DNA from: Amblyomma americanum | Lineage: Eukaryota; Arthropoda; Arachnida; Ixodida; Ixodidae | NCBI RefSeq assembly: GCF_052857255.1 | Contig: NC_135506.1 | Coordinates: 75,597,056 to 75,661,055, forward strand | Reading direction: 5' to 3' | DNA: 64,000 nucleotides | In this document: positions 33,614 to 42,999 of the stretch, piece after piece | Layout: each line of letters opens with the position of its first letter | Position numbering within the stretch: position 1 is the first letter of the stretch | Program-made: the position numbers and the translations under genes | Notes under the pieces: model-generated | Told to the model about the DNA's origin: nothing | The model's input: only the letters and a program-made list of their open reading frames with translations | Database searches by the model: none

Positions 33614-34852
33614 ATGAAGGAAGAAGACACTCTCAGGCTAGTCAACAGCCTAATTGTCAGCCGAGTCACGTACTCCCTGCCGTATCACGCGACGACCAAG
33701 GCGGAAAGAGAGCAAGCCGGCACCATTCTCAGGAAGGCGTACAAGACTGCTCTGCACCTACCTAAGAACACGTCGAACGAAAAGTTGCTCCAGCTAGACA
33801 TCAGCAACACCTTCAGCAAGCTCGCCGAAGCTCTGCTGGGAACGCAAACCACGAGACTCAGAGACACCCCAACGGGACGAGCGCTCCTAAGAAGGTTGGG
33901 TCGGGACACGAGCGGACTAGTAGACAGATACGCGGACGTACCGGACCACCTTAGGAAAACCATTAACGTGGGACCATTGCCGAAAAACATGGACCCCAAT
34001 CTTCACGAAAACAGACGAAAAGCGAGGGTCGAATACGTAGAAAGAACGCTAGCCCAGTTAGACAACACCGTATACACGGACGCTGCCGTATATCCGCGCG
34101 AGCGAGAACGCGTAGCCGCGACGGTAGTGGTAAACAAAAAAGGAAACATAATCACGTGTGCCACGGCAAAGGTCGCCGGCACAGCGGAGGTCGAAGAGGT
34201 TGCCGTTGCGCTGGCGGCAGCAGAAGGCTACAGAACGGGCCGATCTCTCAACATACTGACGGACTCGAAGGAGACGTGCAGGAACTACACGAGGGGCAGG
34301 ATCAGCAGAACAGCCCTTAGAATACTCAGCGGGGTAACGTCCGCCGAGAAACCCAGGCATAACCTAATCTGGATCCTGGGCCACGCGGGCATAGGGGGGA
34401 ACGAAAGGGCAGACAGCCTAGCTCGAGGTAACGCAGTCCGAGCAGGGCAGTCAAATGCTCCGGAGCTCCGCCTACAGGCTTGCGAGGGGGCATACGCAGA
34501 GACCTTGAACTTGCATAAGGGAGCTAGAATTAGATATCCACCACCACACAAACCCCTAAAAAAGGAGGAAGTGACCGGCTGGCGCAGATTACAGACCAAC
34601 TCCTTTCCTAACCTACACATACTTAATAAGATGTTCCCGACACAATACAGAGCCACCTGCCCTTGGTGCGATACCACACCTACACTTTACCATATCACGT
34701 GGGAGTGCGAACGCAATAAAGCATTCCACCAACACGAACACCCGAGTGCGGAGCAATGGGAGAGTCGGCTCACCAGCGGCGAGCTCACGACCCAAAGGGC
34801 CTTAGTGCAGCACGCGAATGATGCAGCACGACTCAGTGGAGCCTTGGAATAG
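33614..34852 (+). CDS. I-clade LINE: thumb, RNase H and C-terminal domain
   Basis: An uninterrupted 412-codon frame. Residues 1-150 continue the RT thumb. RNase H lies at about residues 150-285, with VYTDAA, VEEVAVALA, LTDSKE and GHAGIGGNERADSLA supplying the expected D-E-D-D set. The last 100 residues include CPWCDTTPTLYHITWEC, a C-C-H-C motif typical of these ORFs. RNase H places the element in the I/R1/LOA group rather than CR1 or Jockey. It is separated from the RT frame by a stop and a shift, so the element is inactive. Confidence 0.85.
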   Translation: MKEEDTLRLVNSLIVSRVTYSLPYHATTKAEREQAGTILRKAYKTALHLPKNTSNEKLLQLDISNTFSKLAEALLGTQTTRLRDTPTGRALLRRLGRDTSGLVDRYADVPDHLRKTINVGPLPKNMDPNLHENRRKARVEYVERTLAQLDNTVYTDAAVYPRERERVAATVVVNKKGNIITCATAKVAGTAEVEEVAVALAAAEGYRTGRSLNILTDSKETCRNYTRGRISRTALRILSGVTSAEKPRHNLIWILGHAGIGGNERADSLARGNAVRAGQSNAPELRLQACEGAYAETLNLHKGARIRYPPPHKPLKKEEVTGWRRLQTNSFPNLHILNKMFPTQYRATCPWCDTTPTLYHITWECERNKAFHQHEHPSAEQWESRLTSGELTTQRALVQHANDAARLSGALE

Positions 34853-34965
34853 GGGCCCACCCTTGCTGACGAGAAACCTCAAGTCGCCAGCGCCAGAGAA
34901 GACGACGGAGACTTCATAACCGCGAAACCCTTTAAAGATCCAATAAAGTTTTCACTCACTCACTC
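34853..34965 (+). other. LINE 3' UTR and repeat tail
   Basis: A short 3' UTR with AATAAA near 34941, then (TCAC)n (TTCACTCACTCACT), a short-repeat tail instead of poly-A. Confidence 0.7.
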
Positions 34966-35744
34966 CGAACGACGCGATCCGCAAACCCCGCAGATAATTT
35001 CAGAAGTCCACAATTAAAAGGAAACTGGATTTTTCGGGAAAGGAAATGGCGTAATGTGAGACAGGCGTCAATTCCTTTTTTTTTAACCAACTCATTTTCC
35101 TTCGCTTGCTGCTCGGTTCGGGTGTTGACCGAGATATGTGAGGCAGACGTCCTTTCCTTATAACCAATTTTCATTTCATTTTCCTCCCCTTACGAGCGCG
35201 GTTCAGGTGTCCACCGAGGTATGTGAGACGCGTCATTTCCTTGTTTGACGTCTAGCTACATTCAAGGTCAAACTTGCGGCTCTCTGACGGCTCGAAAAGC
35301 TGGCGTTGTGAAGATTTTCGGTTCAAAAGCTTAAACTCTCTGACTACAGTTATGGTCGAGCGACTGGCGGTCTCCACAAATAGCCATACATTGGTAGGCA
35401 TTATTTTATTTGTTAAACATTTGCTTTCTTCGAGACGACATAAGCATCGCGACCATAACAGCTACCGCAAAGGTGGAACTAGTAACTGCAACTAGACCTG
35501 CAATGGTCTTGGGCAGGACCTTTAGAGCAAACGTTCCAAGTGCTTTGGGGACAGTCCTTGACATGCTGCTAACCCCCTCAGACTGCACTCGCAGCCCAGC
35601 TGCTAGATGCAGCCGCTGCACCGGCAACGTTAGCGTTGCTTAGCGCGCTGCTCGTCACGTTGGCATCCACGTGCTCTCCACGGCACGCATCGCATTGCAC
35701 ACCTAGCGTTGCGCTGAACGCATCAAAGTGCATCTGCGTTTTAT
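34966..35744. other. repeat scraps, including a partial unit copy
   Basis: SINE-A 3'-end scraps at about 35020-35240 (GTTCAGGTGTCCACCGAGG). From 35261 to 35345 there is a partial third copy of the block found at 36285 and 46045 (CTACATTCAAGGTCAAACTT, then the hairpin motif). Nothing recognised from 35350 to 35744. Confidence 0.55.
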
Positions 35745-36050
35745 AATAATAATAATAATAATTGGTTTTGGGGGAAAGTTGTATCTGTCTAATATATCGA
35801 CACCTGAACCGCGCAGTAAGGGAAGGGATAAGGAAGTGACTGTAAGATGAAAGGAACAAAGAGGTGCCGTAGTGGAGGGCTCCGGAAATAATTTCGACCA
35901 CCTGGGGATTTTTAACGCGCACTGACATCGCACAGCACACGGGCGCCTTAGCGTTTTGCCTCCATAAAAACGCTGCCGCCGCGGTCGGGTACGAACCCGG
36001 AACTTCGGACCAGTAGCCGATCTCCCTAACCACTGAGCCTCCGCGGCGGC
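35745..36050 (-). repeat. SINE-A, full-length reversed copy
   Basis: Head at right (CCACTGAGCCTCCGCGGCGG), tail at left with (ATA)n. The right end marks the start of the segment shared with 45825 onward. Confidence 0.85.
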
Positions 36051-36890
36051 TTTTATGAGGAATCGACATTCATTACCGGCGCTTGCGATGAAGCAGACGC
36101 TTTCCAGCTTGACCAAAGCTCAATGTCAAAGGTCAAAGACCGAAATTCAAGGTCAAAGGTCAAATATCAAGTAAAGCTCAAAGGTCAAAGTCGAGATAGT
36201 TGGTGTAACAGCCGCTGGTGTCGCTGCTGTAGCTGACGTCATGTGTCTAACCTGACTGTCAACAGTTGTGTATACGGTTTGACCTTTAGCTACATTCAAG
36301 GTCAAACTCGAGGCGCTGCGGAGGGCTCGAGAAGCTGGCGTAGTGAAGCTTTTCGCTTCAAAAATCGACGAACTAATCCAGGTGGTACAAAGAAAAAACT
36401 GTCGGCGTTCATTGTGTTCATTGCCGTTGGCATTGTAAACACTCTAGACTCCGTTGATTTTGAGGAAATGAAGGCGCATTACTTCCTCTCTGGGGCAGTG
36501 GACGCCTCTTTCGCGCTTTGAAGTGCAAGACGACGGTGAGAAAGACATGTGGGCTGCATGCATTAGCGCTCACAACGTTGTGGCTGACACGCGTCCCTGC
36601 AGCAGCTGACCGCAGCGTTCAGTTGGTGGCCAACCTATGGCGATCAACCACCAACTGCCACCTGCCAAGGAGGCAGGGTGGCCGCTCAGCCTATCCAGTC
36701 TGCGGAACACTTTCAAAGCAGGTTTTAAAGTTCGACATGAACTCCACGTACATGAAAGCGATATTGAGGTTTCCACTGTCCCACGGAGCGAGTTGTGCGC
36801 CTTCTCATTAAAACGAACGGCCTCTGCAACGTTCTCGACGTCAATGAACCCAATGAACGCATGCCGCTCACTTGTTTTGTTTGGATTCTG
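36051..36890 (+). repeat. composite unit copy 1: half-site block and inverted-repeat element
   Basis: Shared with 45831-46490 plus 48115-48290. It has three parts: a run of AGGTCA half-sites (36120-36190); the hairpin motif (36335-36364); and an inverted repeat whose arms (about 36388-36520 and 36760-36870) both carry GCGTTCATTG.GTTCATTG.C and GGCGCA.ACT..CTC. The arms are about 65-70% alike by eye, with a 240-bp centre. The 92-codon frame at 36243-36521 is repeat-derived. Confidence 0.7.
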
Positions 36891-37355
36891 AGGAAAGCAA
36901 ATGGCACAGTAGCTGTATAACATATATCTCTGGACAATGGAACCGCGCCGTAAGGGAAGGGATAATAAATGAGGGAAAGAAAGGGGAAAGAGGATATAAT
37001 ATTAACAATAATAATAATATTATTAATAATAATAATAATAATAATAATTGGTTTTTGGGGAAAGGAAATGGCGCAGTATCTGTCATATATCGTTGGACAC
37101 CTGAACCGCGCCGTAAGGGGAGGGATAAAGGAGGGAGTGAAAGAATAAAGGAAGAAAGAGGCGCCGTAGTGGAGGGCTCCGGAATAATTTCGACCACCTG
37201 GGGATCTTTAACGTGCACTGACATCGCACAGCACACGGGCGCCTTAGCGTTTTTCCTCCATAAAAACGCAGCCGCCGCGGTCGGGTTCGCACCCGGGAAC
37301 TCCGGATCAGTAGTCGAGCGCCGGAGTTCCCGGGTTCGAACCCGACCGCGGCTAT
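36880..37355 (-). repeat. two SINE-A copies in a row, reversed
   Basis: A 3' fragment (36880-36975), then (ATA)n-rich sequence and a nearly complete copy (about 37045-37320). The right edge carries a small inverted duplication: GGAGTTCCCGGGTTCGAACC reappears in + orientation at 37323 directly after its own reverse complement, making a palindrome across the junction. Confidence 0.8.
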
Positions 37356-37483
37356 TTAAAATTGGATTTTGAGGAAGGGCGTGGCGCAGCGGAGAAACAC
37401 CTGTGGCTCAGTGCAAATAGTGGCGCATGGGCAGTAGTGAATAGGGACGCTTACCCGAAATGCGCCTGTGACTAACCCGTCAC

Positions 37484-37760
37484 CCGCCGCCGTGGCTCAG
37501 TGGTTAGCGCGCTCGGCTACTCATGGGTTCGAACCCGACCGCGGCTGCGTTTTTATGGAGGCAAAAGGCGCCCGTGCGCTGTGCAATGTCAGTGCAAGTT
37601 AGGGATCCCCGGGTGGTCGAAATTATTTCGGAGCCCTCCACTACGGCACCTCTTCCGTTCATTCTTTCACTCCCTCCTTTATCCCTTCCCTCACGGTGCG
37701 GTTCAGGTGTCTGCCGACATGCGATAGATACTGCGCCATTTCCTTTCCCCAACAACTACT
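37484..37760 (+). repeat. SINE-A copy
   Basis: Full head (GCCGCCGTGGCTCAGTGG), body shortened by small deletions. The same insertion is present at 48525-48825, so it predates the duplication of this unit. Confidence 0.85.
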
Positions 37761-37861
37761 TTACATTTTGCTATAGATTTTTTCCCGCGGCCTATAGAGA
37801 AAATTAGGGGAGCACTTCTCACCTTACGTGCGTCAAGAAGAAAGCCTTGCTGTCGCCGTGT

Positions 37862-38135
37862 AGAGCCGTCGTGGCGGAGTGGAAGCGTCTCCGTCTCGAG
37901 CTCCAGAGGGCTTGGTTCGATTTACTGCCTAGACCCCGGTTTTCTTTTATTCACAGCGCTGAGAATGTCATTTGATTGTCAGGTGAGGCGGAGAGTTCCT
38001 GAAGCACAAATCCTGCGCACACTGATGAGGAAAGTAAGGCTTTAGCTGCTGGATTGCTGGATGTAACGGACGCCGGACAGATCCATGACCGCGAGGATAA
38101 GCAATTAAAGGATTTCGGCTTAAAATGTAAATTGG
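37862..38135 (+). repeat. SINE-B copy (Ser/Leu-tRNA-like head)
   Basis: Head GCCGTCGTGGCGGAGTGG with A-box-like GGCGGAGTGG and B-box-like GGTTCGATT, then a body (GAGCACTGATGAGG-type stretches) found again at 50994-51223. Only these two copies are seen and both belong to the duplicated unit, so repeat status rests on the tRNA-like head. Confidence 0.55.
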
Positions 38136-38170
38136 TTGTTTGCGAAAGGAAATGGCGCGGTATCTCTCTG

Positions 38171-39895
38171 TTTTCTCTAAGGGATTAGAAAAATTATTCT
38201 TGACAAAATAAATAACTTTTTCGATAAACACAACGTACTAACCAGGTCACAGTTTGGCTTCCGTAAACACCGGTCAATTGAACAGGCTTTACTTGAACAA
38301 AAAGAATTCATTTTAAATGCTTTTGAGCAAAAAGAATTGACCTTCAGTGTGTTTGTCGACTTTAAAAAACATTCGACTTTCTTAACCATTCTCTCTTACA
38401 AAATTAGAAGCATATGGAATACGGGGGAATGTTCTAACGCTGTTAAAATCTTATTTCAATGATCGTCAGCAGTATGTTTACCTCAATGGTTTCTCGTCAG
38501 TTGTAAAACCAATAACATCAGGAGTACCACAGGGAAGTATACTTGGTCCGTTTTTATTTAATATCTATTTAAATGACATTGTTCATATCGACCAGAGCAT
38601 TAAATATATAATTTATGCCGAAGATACAACTATGCTTTTTCTGCTGCGTATCCAATGATTTGATCACTGAAGCAAACGACTCATTAGCACGGCTGCATGA
38701 TTTGGCAAAGGCTAACGCGTTAAAAATAAACACGTCTAAGACAAAGGCCCTACTTTTTCGTCCCAGAAATAAAAAAGTTTTTATTAACACAGATATGTTG
38801 TTAAGTAACTCAAAAATAGAAATACTCAATGCTTTCAAGACTTGGTGTAGTTTGTAATGAAAATCTGTCTTGGGATGATCACGTCGAACATGTTGTTTCC
38901 AAGCTTTCAAGCATCGTAGGAGTTACATACCTTTATAAAGAGTTGTTGCCATTAAAGGTTAAGGTCATTCTTTACAATGCATTATTTGACTCTCACATTA
39001 ATTATGCTCACTTAGTTTGGGGAAGTACTACTGCTACAAATTTAAGAAAAGTCCTTACATTGCAGAAATGAATGTTGCGACACGTTTTTAATATTCCACT
39101 GGATCACCCAAGTTCGCCTTTATATGAAAAATTAGGGATTATAAAATTTACTCAACTTTACTTTTACCGCCTGTGCTTAACTTACAAAAAAGATGTAAAA
39201 CAAAACATAAACTTTCTTTCTTCCTTAGCTTTATTATCAAAGAGAACACCTTCGCATGATACATGTTGTCTGGAAATTCGGAACATTGAGAGGTGCAGAA
39301 CAAACAACGGAAAGCAAATGATTAAACAAAAACTACCGGAAATATTGAATATTTGTTATAGACACAACATCCATCCCGAAAAAGTATCAATGAAACACCT
39401 AAAATTGTTTTTTTCGCGAATAAATCTATTTCTTGAAGATAATTTACCTTTTTCCTACTATACCTGAATTGATTTTTTTATGCCTTTACAATGTTTCCCG
39501 TACTCTTCTTGTATGTAGTGGCTTGAAATACGCCCCTTTCTACGTGTAAATATGCACTAGTAGTTTTTGTGTATGTCTAGAGCCATGTGAATGCGATTTA
39601 TCTTCAATAGCACTACAATTGTCTCAGTGCGTACAAATAGGCCTCACTATTGATACTATGTGGTTTCTTTTGTTTCATGATAACTTGATTTATTACCTTT
39701 TACTTTCATTTCTCATGATCGTTATGCCTGCGCTTAGTTTTGAAATTTTGTGTTCTGTCGTCCACTTAGCTCTGCCTTTGTGGAAGCAATTGTGTATTTT
39801 ATATGGGGTGCGGAAACCAGTCAAGCTGTCCAGCTTTTTTTTTCCCAACCTTCCTCATCATGTTGATGGAACTAAAAGCTATTATTATTATTACA
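38171..39895 (+). pseudogene. CR1/L2-like LINE, reverse transcriptase
   Basis: A 5'-truncated + strand LINE without RNase H. In order: SQFGFRKHRSIEQALLEQ (38250-38305), TFSVFVDFKK (motif A region, 38341), SGVPQGSILGPFLFNIYLND (38520-38575), YAEDTTMLF (the YADD box changed to YAED, 38615), KTSKTKALLF-like and LGVVCNENLSWDDHV (38840-38885), YNALFDSHINYAHLVWG (38977-39027), MLRHVFNIPL (39072), and a C-terminus to the stop at 39465-39467. It has at least three frame breaks and the catalytic Asp change. A 3' UTR of about 400 bp ends in (TTA)n at 39878-39893. It sits inside the SINE that is uninterrupted in the other unit copy. Confidence 0.85.
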
Positions 39896-40150
39896 TATCG
39901 TCCTACATCTGAACCGCGCTGTTAGGGAAGGAATAAAGGATTGAGTGAAAAACGGAAAGGAAGAAAGAGGTGCAGTATTGTAGGGCCCGGAATAATTTCT
40001 ACCACCTTGGGTTTTTACACGTGCACTGGCATCGCACAGCACGCAGGCGCCTTTGCGTTTAGCCTCCATCGATATGCGGCCGCCGCGTTCGGGTTCGAAC
40101 CTGGGTACTGCGGATCAGTAGCCGAATTACCCTGAGCCAGCGCAGCCCAT
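39896..40150 (-). repeat. SINE-A-like copy, split by the LINE to its left
   Basis: Reversed SINE with variant head (ending at CCTGAGCCAGCGCAGC). Its 3' end lies at 38145-38170, on the other side of the CR1-like LINE. The orthologous copy is at 60578-60680 plus 61498-61681. Confidence 0.75.
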
Positions 40151-40231
40151 ATCTATATCTTCAGTGCTGCGCTTCGGCTACAACGTTGTGAATTCCAGCG
40201 CATGCAACGCACATCGGTCATACCGCCACGT

Positions 40232-40430
40232 AGCTTAAAGCGCGATTGAGGTGTCCACCGTCCCAGGGGGCCACCTATGCTCCTTTCGTTTTCTGCCGAA
40301 GAAAATTGTATTGGTTTTTTATAGTAACTGAAAAAAAGCAATCCAAGTTTTTTTCGAAAGCAAACGAAAGGCGCATAAGCCGCCCCTTGTGACGGTGGAC
40401 ACCTCAGTCGCGCTTTAAGCTACGTGGCGG
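40232..40430. mobile_element. foldback MITE, copy 1
   Basis: A near-palindrome of about 195 bp. The left arm (AAAGCGCGATTGAGGTGTCC onward) pairs with the right arm (GGACACCTCAGTCGCGCTTT) over about 70 bp each, around an AT-rich centre with TATTGG and CCAA at its edges. The second copy is at 61765-61951 in the equivalent place. Confidence 0.85.
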
Positions 40431-40433
40431 TAT

Positions 40434-40570
40434 AATAATAATTGTTTTTTTGGGAAAGGAAATGGCGCAGTATTTGTCTCATATATCGTTGGACACCTGA
40501 ACCACGCCGTATGGGAAGGGATAAAGGAGGGAGTGAAAGAAAGAAAGAAAGAAGGAAAGAAAGAAAGAAA

Positions 40571-40649
<79 letters not shown>

Positions 40650-40822
40650 GTCCGTAGTGGAGGGCTCCGGAATAATTTCAACCACCTGGGGATCTTTAAT
40701 GTGCACTGACATCGCACAGCACACGGGCGCCTTAGCGTGTTTCCTCCATAAAAACGCAGCCGCCGCGGTCGGGTTGGAACCCGGGAACTCCGGATCAGTA
40801 GTCGAGCGCCCTAACCACTGAG
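40434..40822 (-). repeat. SINE-A with expanded (GAAA)n and 11-bp target duplication
   Basis: Bounded by perfect copies of CGTGGCGGTAT (40423-40433 and 40823-40833). The uninterrupted site is seen at 61942-61956. The pyrimidine tract of the SINE has grown into about 110 bp of (GAAA)n at 40536-40648. The head lacks the first 11 bp or so. Confidence 0.92.
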
Positions 40823-40861
40823 CGTGGCGGTATCAGAGATTGGTTTTGAGAAGAGAAAATG

Positions 40862-41100
40862 AATAATAATTGGTTTTTGGGGAAAGAAATGGCGCAGTAT
40901 CTGTCTCATATATTGTTGGACACATGAACCGCGCCGTAAGGAAAGGGATAAAGGAGGGAGTGAAAGAAGAAAGGAAGAAGAGGTGCCGTAGTGGAGGGCT
41001 CCGGAATAATTTCGACCACCTTGGGATCTTTAACGTGCACTGACATCGCACAGCACACGGGCGCCTTAGCGTTTTTCCTCCATAAAAACGCAGCCGCCGC
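40862..41100 (-). repeat. SINE-A, head-truncated reversed copy
   Basis: Body and 3' end; the sequence stops before the B box, where unit sequence resumes (AGTAACTGTCTCACG). Absent from the matching place at about 61985. Confidence 0.8.
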
Positions 41101-41214
41101 AGTAACTGTCTCACGTATATCGGTGGACACCCAAACCCCGCCGTCAGGGGTTTGACCAATGGCTCACTTGAAGGTCAAAACAGCAAGCAGTGCGAAACCG
41201 ATACAAGGAAGCGT

Positions 41215-41667
41215 AGTGGTCGAAATTATTCCGGAGCCCTCCACTTCGGCACCTCTTCTTCCTTTCTTCTTTCACTCCTTCCTTTATCATTTCCCTTACT
41301 GCGCGGCTCAGGTGTCCAACGATATATGAGACAGATACTGCGCCATTTCCTTTCCCCCAAAAACCAATTATTATTATTATTATTATTAGCGCTCGACTAC
41401 TGATCCGGAGTTCCCGGGTTCGAACCCGACCGCGGCGGCTGCGTTTTTATGGAGGAAAAACGCTAAGGCGCCCGTGTGCTGTGCGATGTCAGTGCACGTT
41501 AACGATTCCCAGGTGGTCGAAATTATACCGGAGACCTCCACTACGGCACGCCTTCTTCCTTTCTTCTTTCACTCCCTCCTTTATCCCTTCCCTTACGGCG
41601 CGGTTCAGGTATCCAACGATATATGATACAGATACTGCGCCGTTTACTTTCCCCAAAAAACCAATTA

Positions 41668-41743
<76 letters not shown>
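41215..41743 (+). repeat. two SINE-A copies in tandem with (TTA)n tail
   Basis: A head-less copy (41215-41390, ending in (ATT)n) runs into a second copy that begins inside the head (41391-41670). The tail of the second is a pure 75-bp (ATT)n run. Both lie between unit sequences that are adjacent at about 62103. Confidence 0.85.
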
Positions 41744-41744
<1 letters not shown>

Positions 41745-42960
41745 GCGTAGTGAAGCTTTCGCTTCAAAAGGTGAAACAAATGCCCTAGCAAGCAACTTGG
41801 ATGTTGTATTTGTTTTGCTGGGAAGCAGTTAAAAAAAAGGCAGCGTGTCTCTGTATTAAGCAAGATATATCATTTTGAGCCTAAAATAGATTCTGTTATG
41901 GGTAAAATGCTTTCCTTGTAGTTCTGATATAGAAACCCGGCGCTCTATGAGGAGTTAAGATTCCTAACACGTTGCAGTCATTTGCTTCTTTAATATTCGT
42001 ATATTCGCAGCTGTAGCCTCGTAAAGCATCCAGTACGTTAGAGAGCGCCGAGAATGAGAAAAACGAAGTAAAACGGTAAAAGGCATTCGGCTCAGTTAGC
42101 GTTCTTGGATTTGCATTGTTTGTACCCTACCCACTTCTATTTGCTGCTTATATGTTCAAAGCTTCAATATACAGTCTGTTACACACCGCCGTGAACGAGA
42201 AAGGAGTGTTGTCGCCATCGTCTAGAACACTTTGAAGTACCAAGCGTTAGCTTTTTCGTTTGCGGGATTAGCTTAATATACGTCTCTTTTCGGATACATC
42301 TCAATTGTTTGGTGCCGGTCCCATTTGTGTACGTCTACCCGTTATCGTGTTACACCCCCACAAGATACGTCTCATATCGGAATTTGCGGCGTTTGGGGGC
42401 CAAGGTCTTTTCCGATCGATCTCGTCATTCAAAATACATAATCACCGACTCGCGAGGGGCCTGTCGATGTGTCGAACAAGGCTGCACTCTCTTCCTAGCG
42501 TACCGATTCTACCAAAATTGCATGCGCGAAACGGAATCTGCCAACCGTTACCTTATATAGACTTCTGCTCATCAGGGGTTGGCAGGAAATGACAGTCGAA
42601 CGAGAATCCGAGAGTCGAAGACGTAATTGTATGACGTAACTCTAGGGCCCCCATGGGTAGAGTTTGATTGTTTGTTAGGCCGTCTGTGAGTTTGAAAAAC
42701 GAGCTATTATTTTAAAGGTCTGTTGCACAGCAGGTGCTTCCCCTCTGTGCGGGGTGGAATAACTTGTCTTCATTTATTTCTACGTGTTTTTTTTTGTTTT
42801 TTTTAATCCTACCTTTTGATAACAGCCGCGCGTCATCGCCCGCTCGCGCGCTGCGGTTGGTTTCGCTTTCGTCGTGCGGGCAGTTTCCGTTTAATGAGCT
42901 ACGTTTAACTGCTTTTTCATGTTTCTATGTCTATGTCTAACTGCTTTTTAGTCTTTCAAA
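41744..42960 (+). repeat. composite unit copy 1, right part with RNase H scrap
   Basis: It matches 62103-63540, apart from the insertion at 62161-62440. Inside, 42430-42600 is an in-frame but isolated piece of an I-clade LINE RNase H domain (IITDSRGACRCVEQGC, AYRFYQNCM, then a broken HQGLAGND), closely related to residues of the LINE at 51400. It has no RT or endonuclease around it, so it is a captured or eroded scrap. Confidence 0.75.
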
Positions 42961-42999
42961 GTTTAACTGAGTTTCTCGCCTCTTTATTGCTCACAGGGG

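Noticed and set aside
36243..36521. 92-codon ORF and its 80-codon relative at 46043-46285, sharing the same stop
   Set aside because: Both are one arm of an inverted-repeat element; the shared stop follows from homology. No known domain. Worth an HMM search but not supported as a gene.
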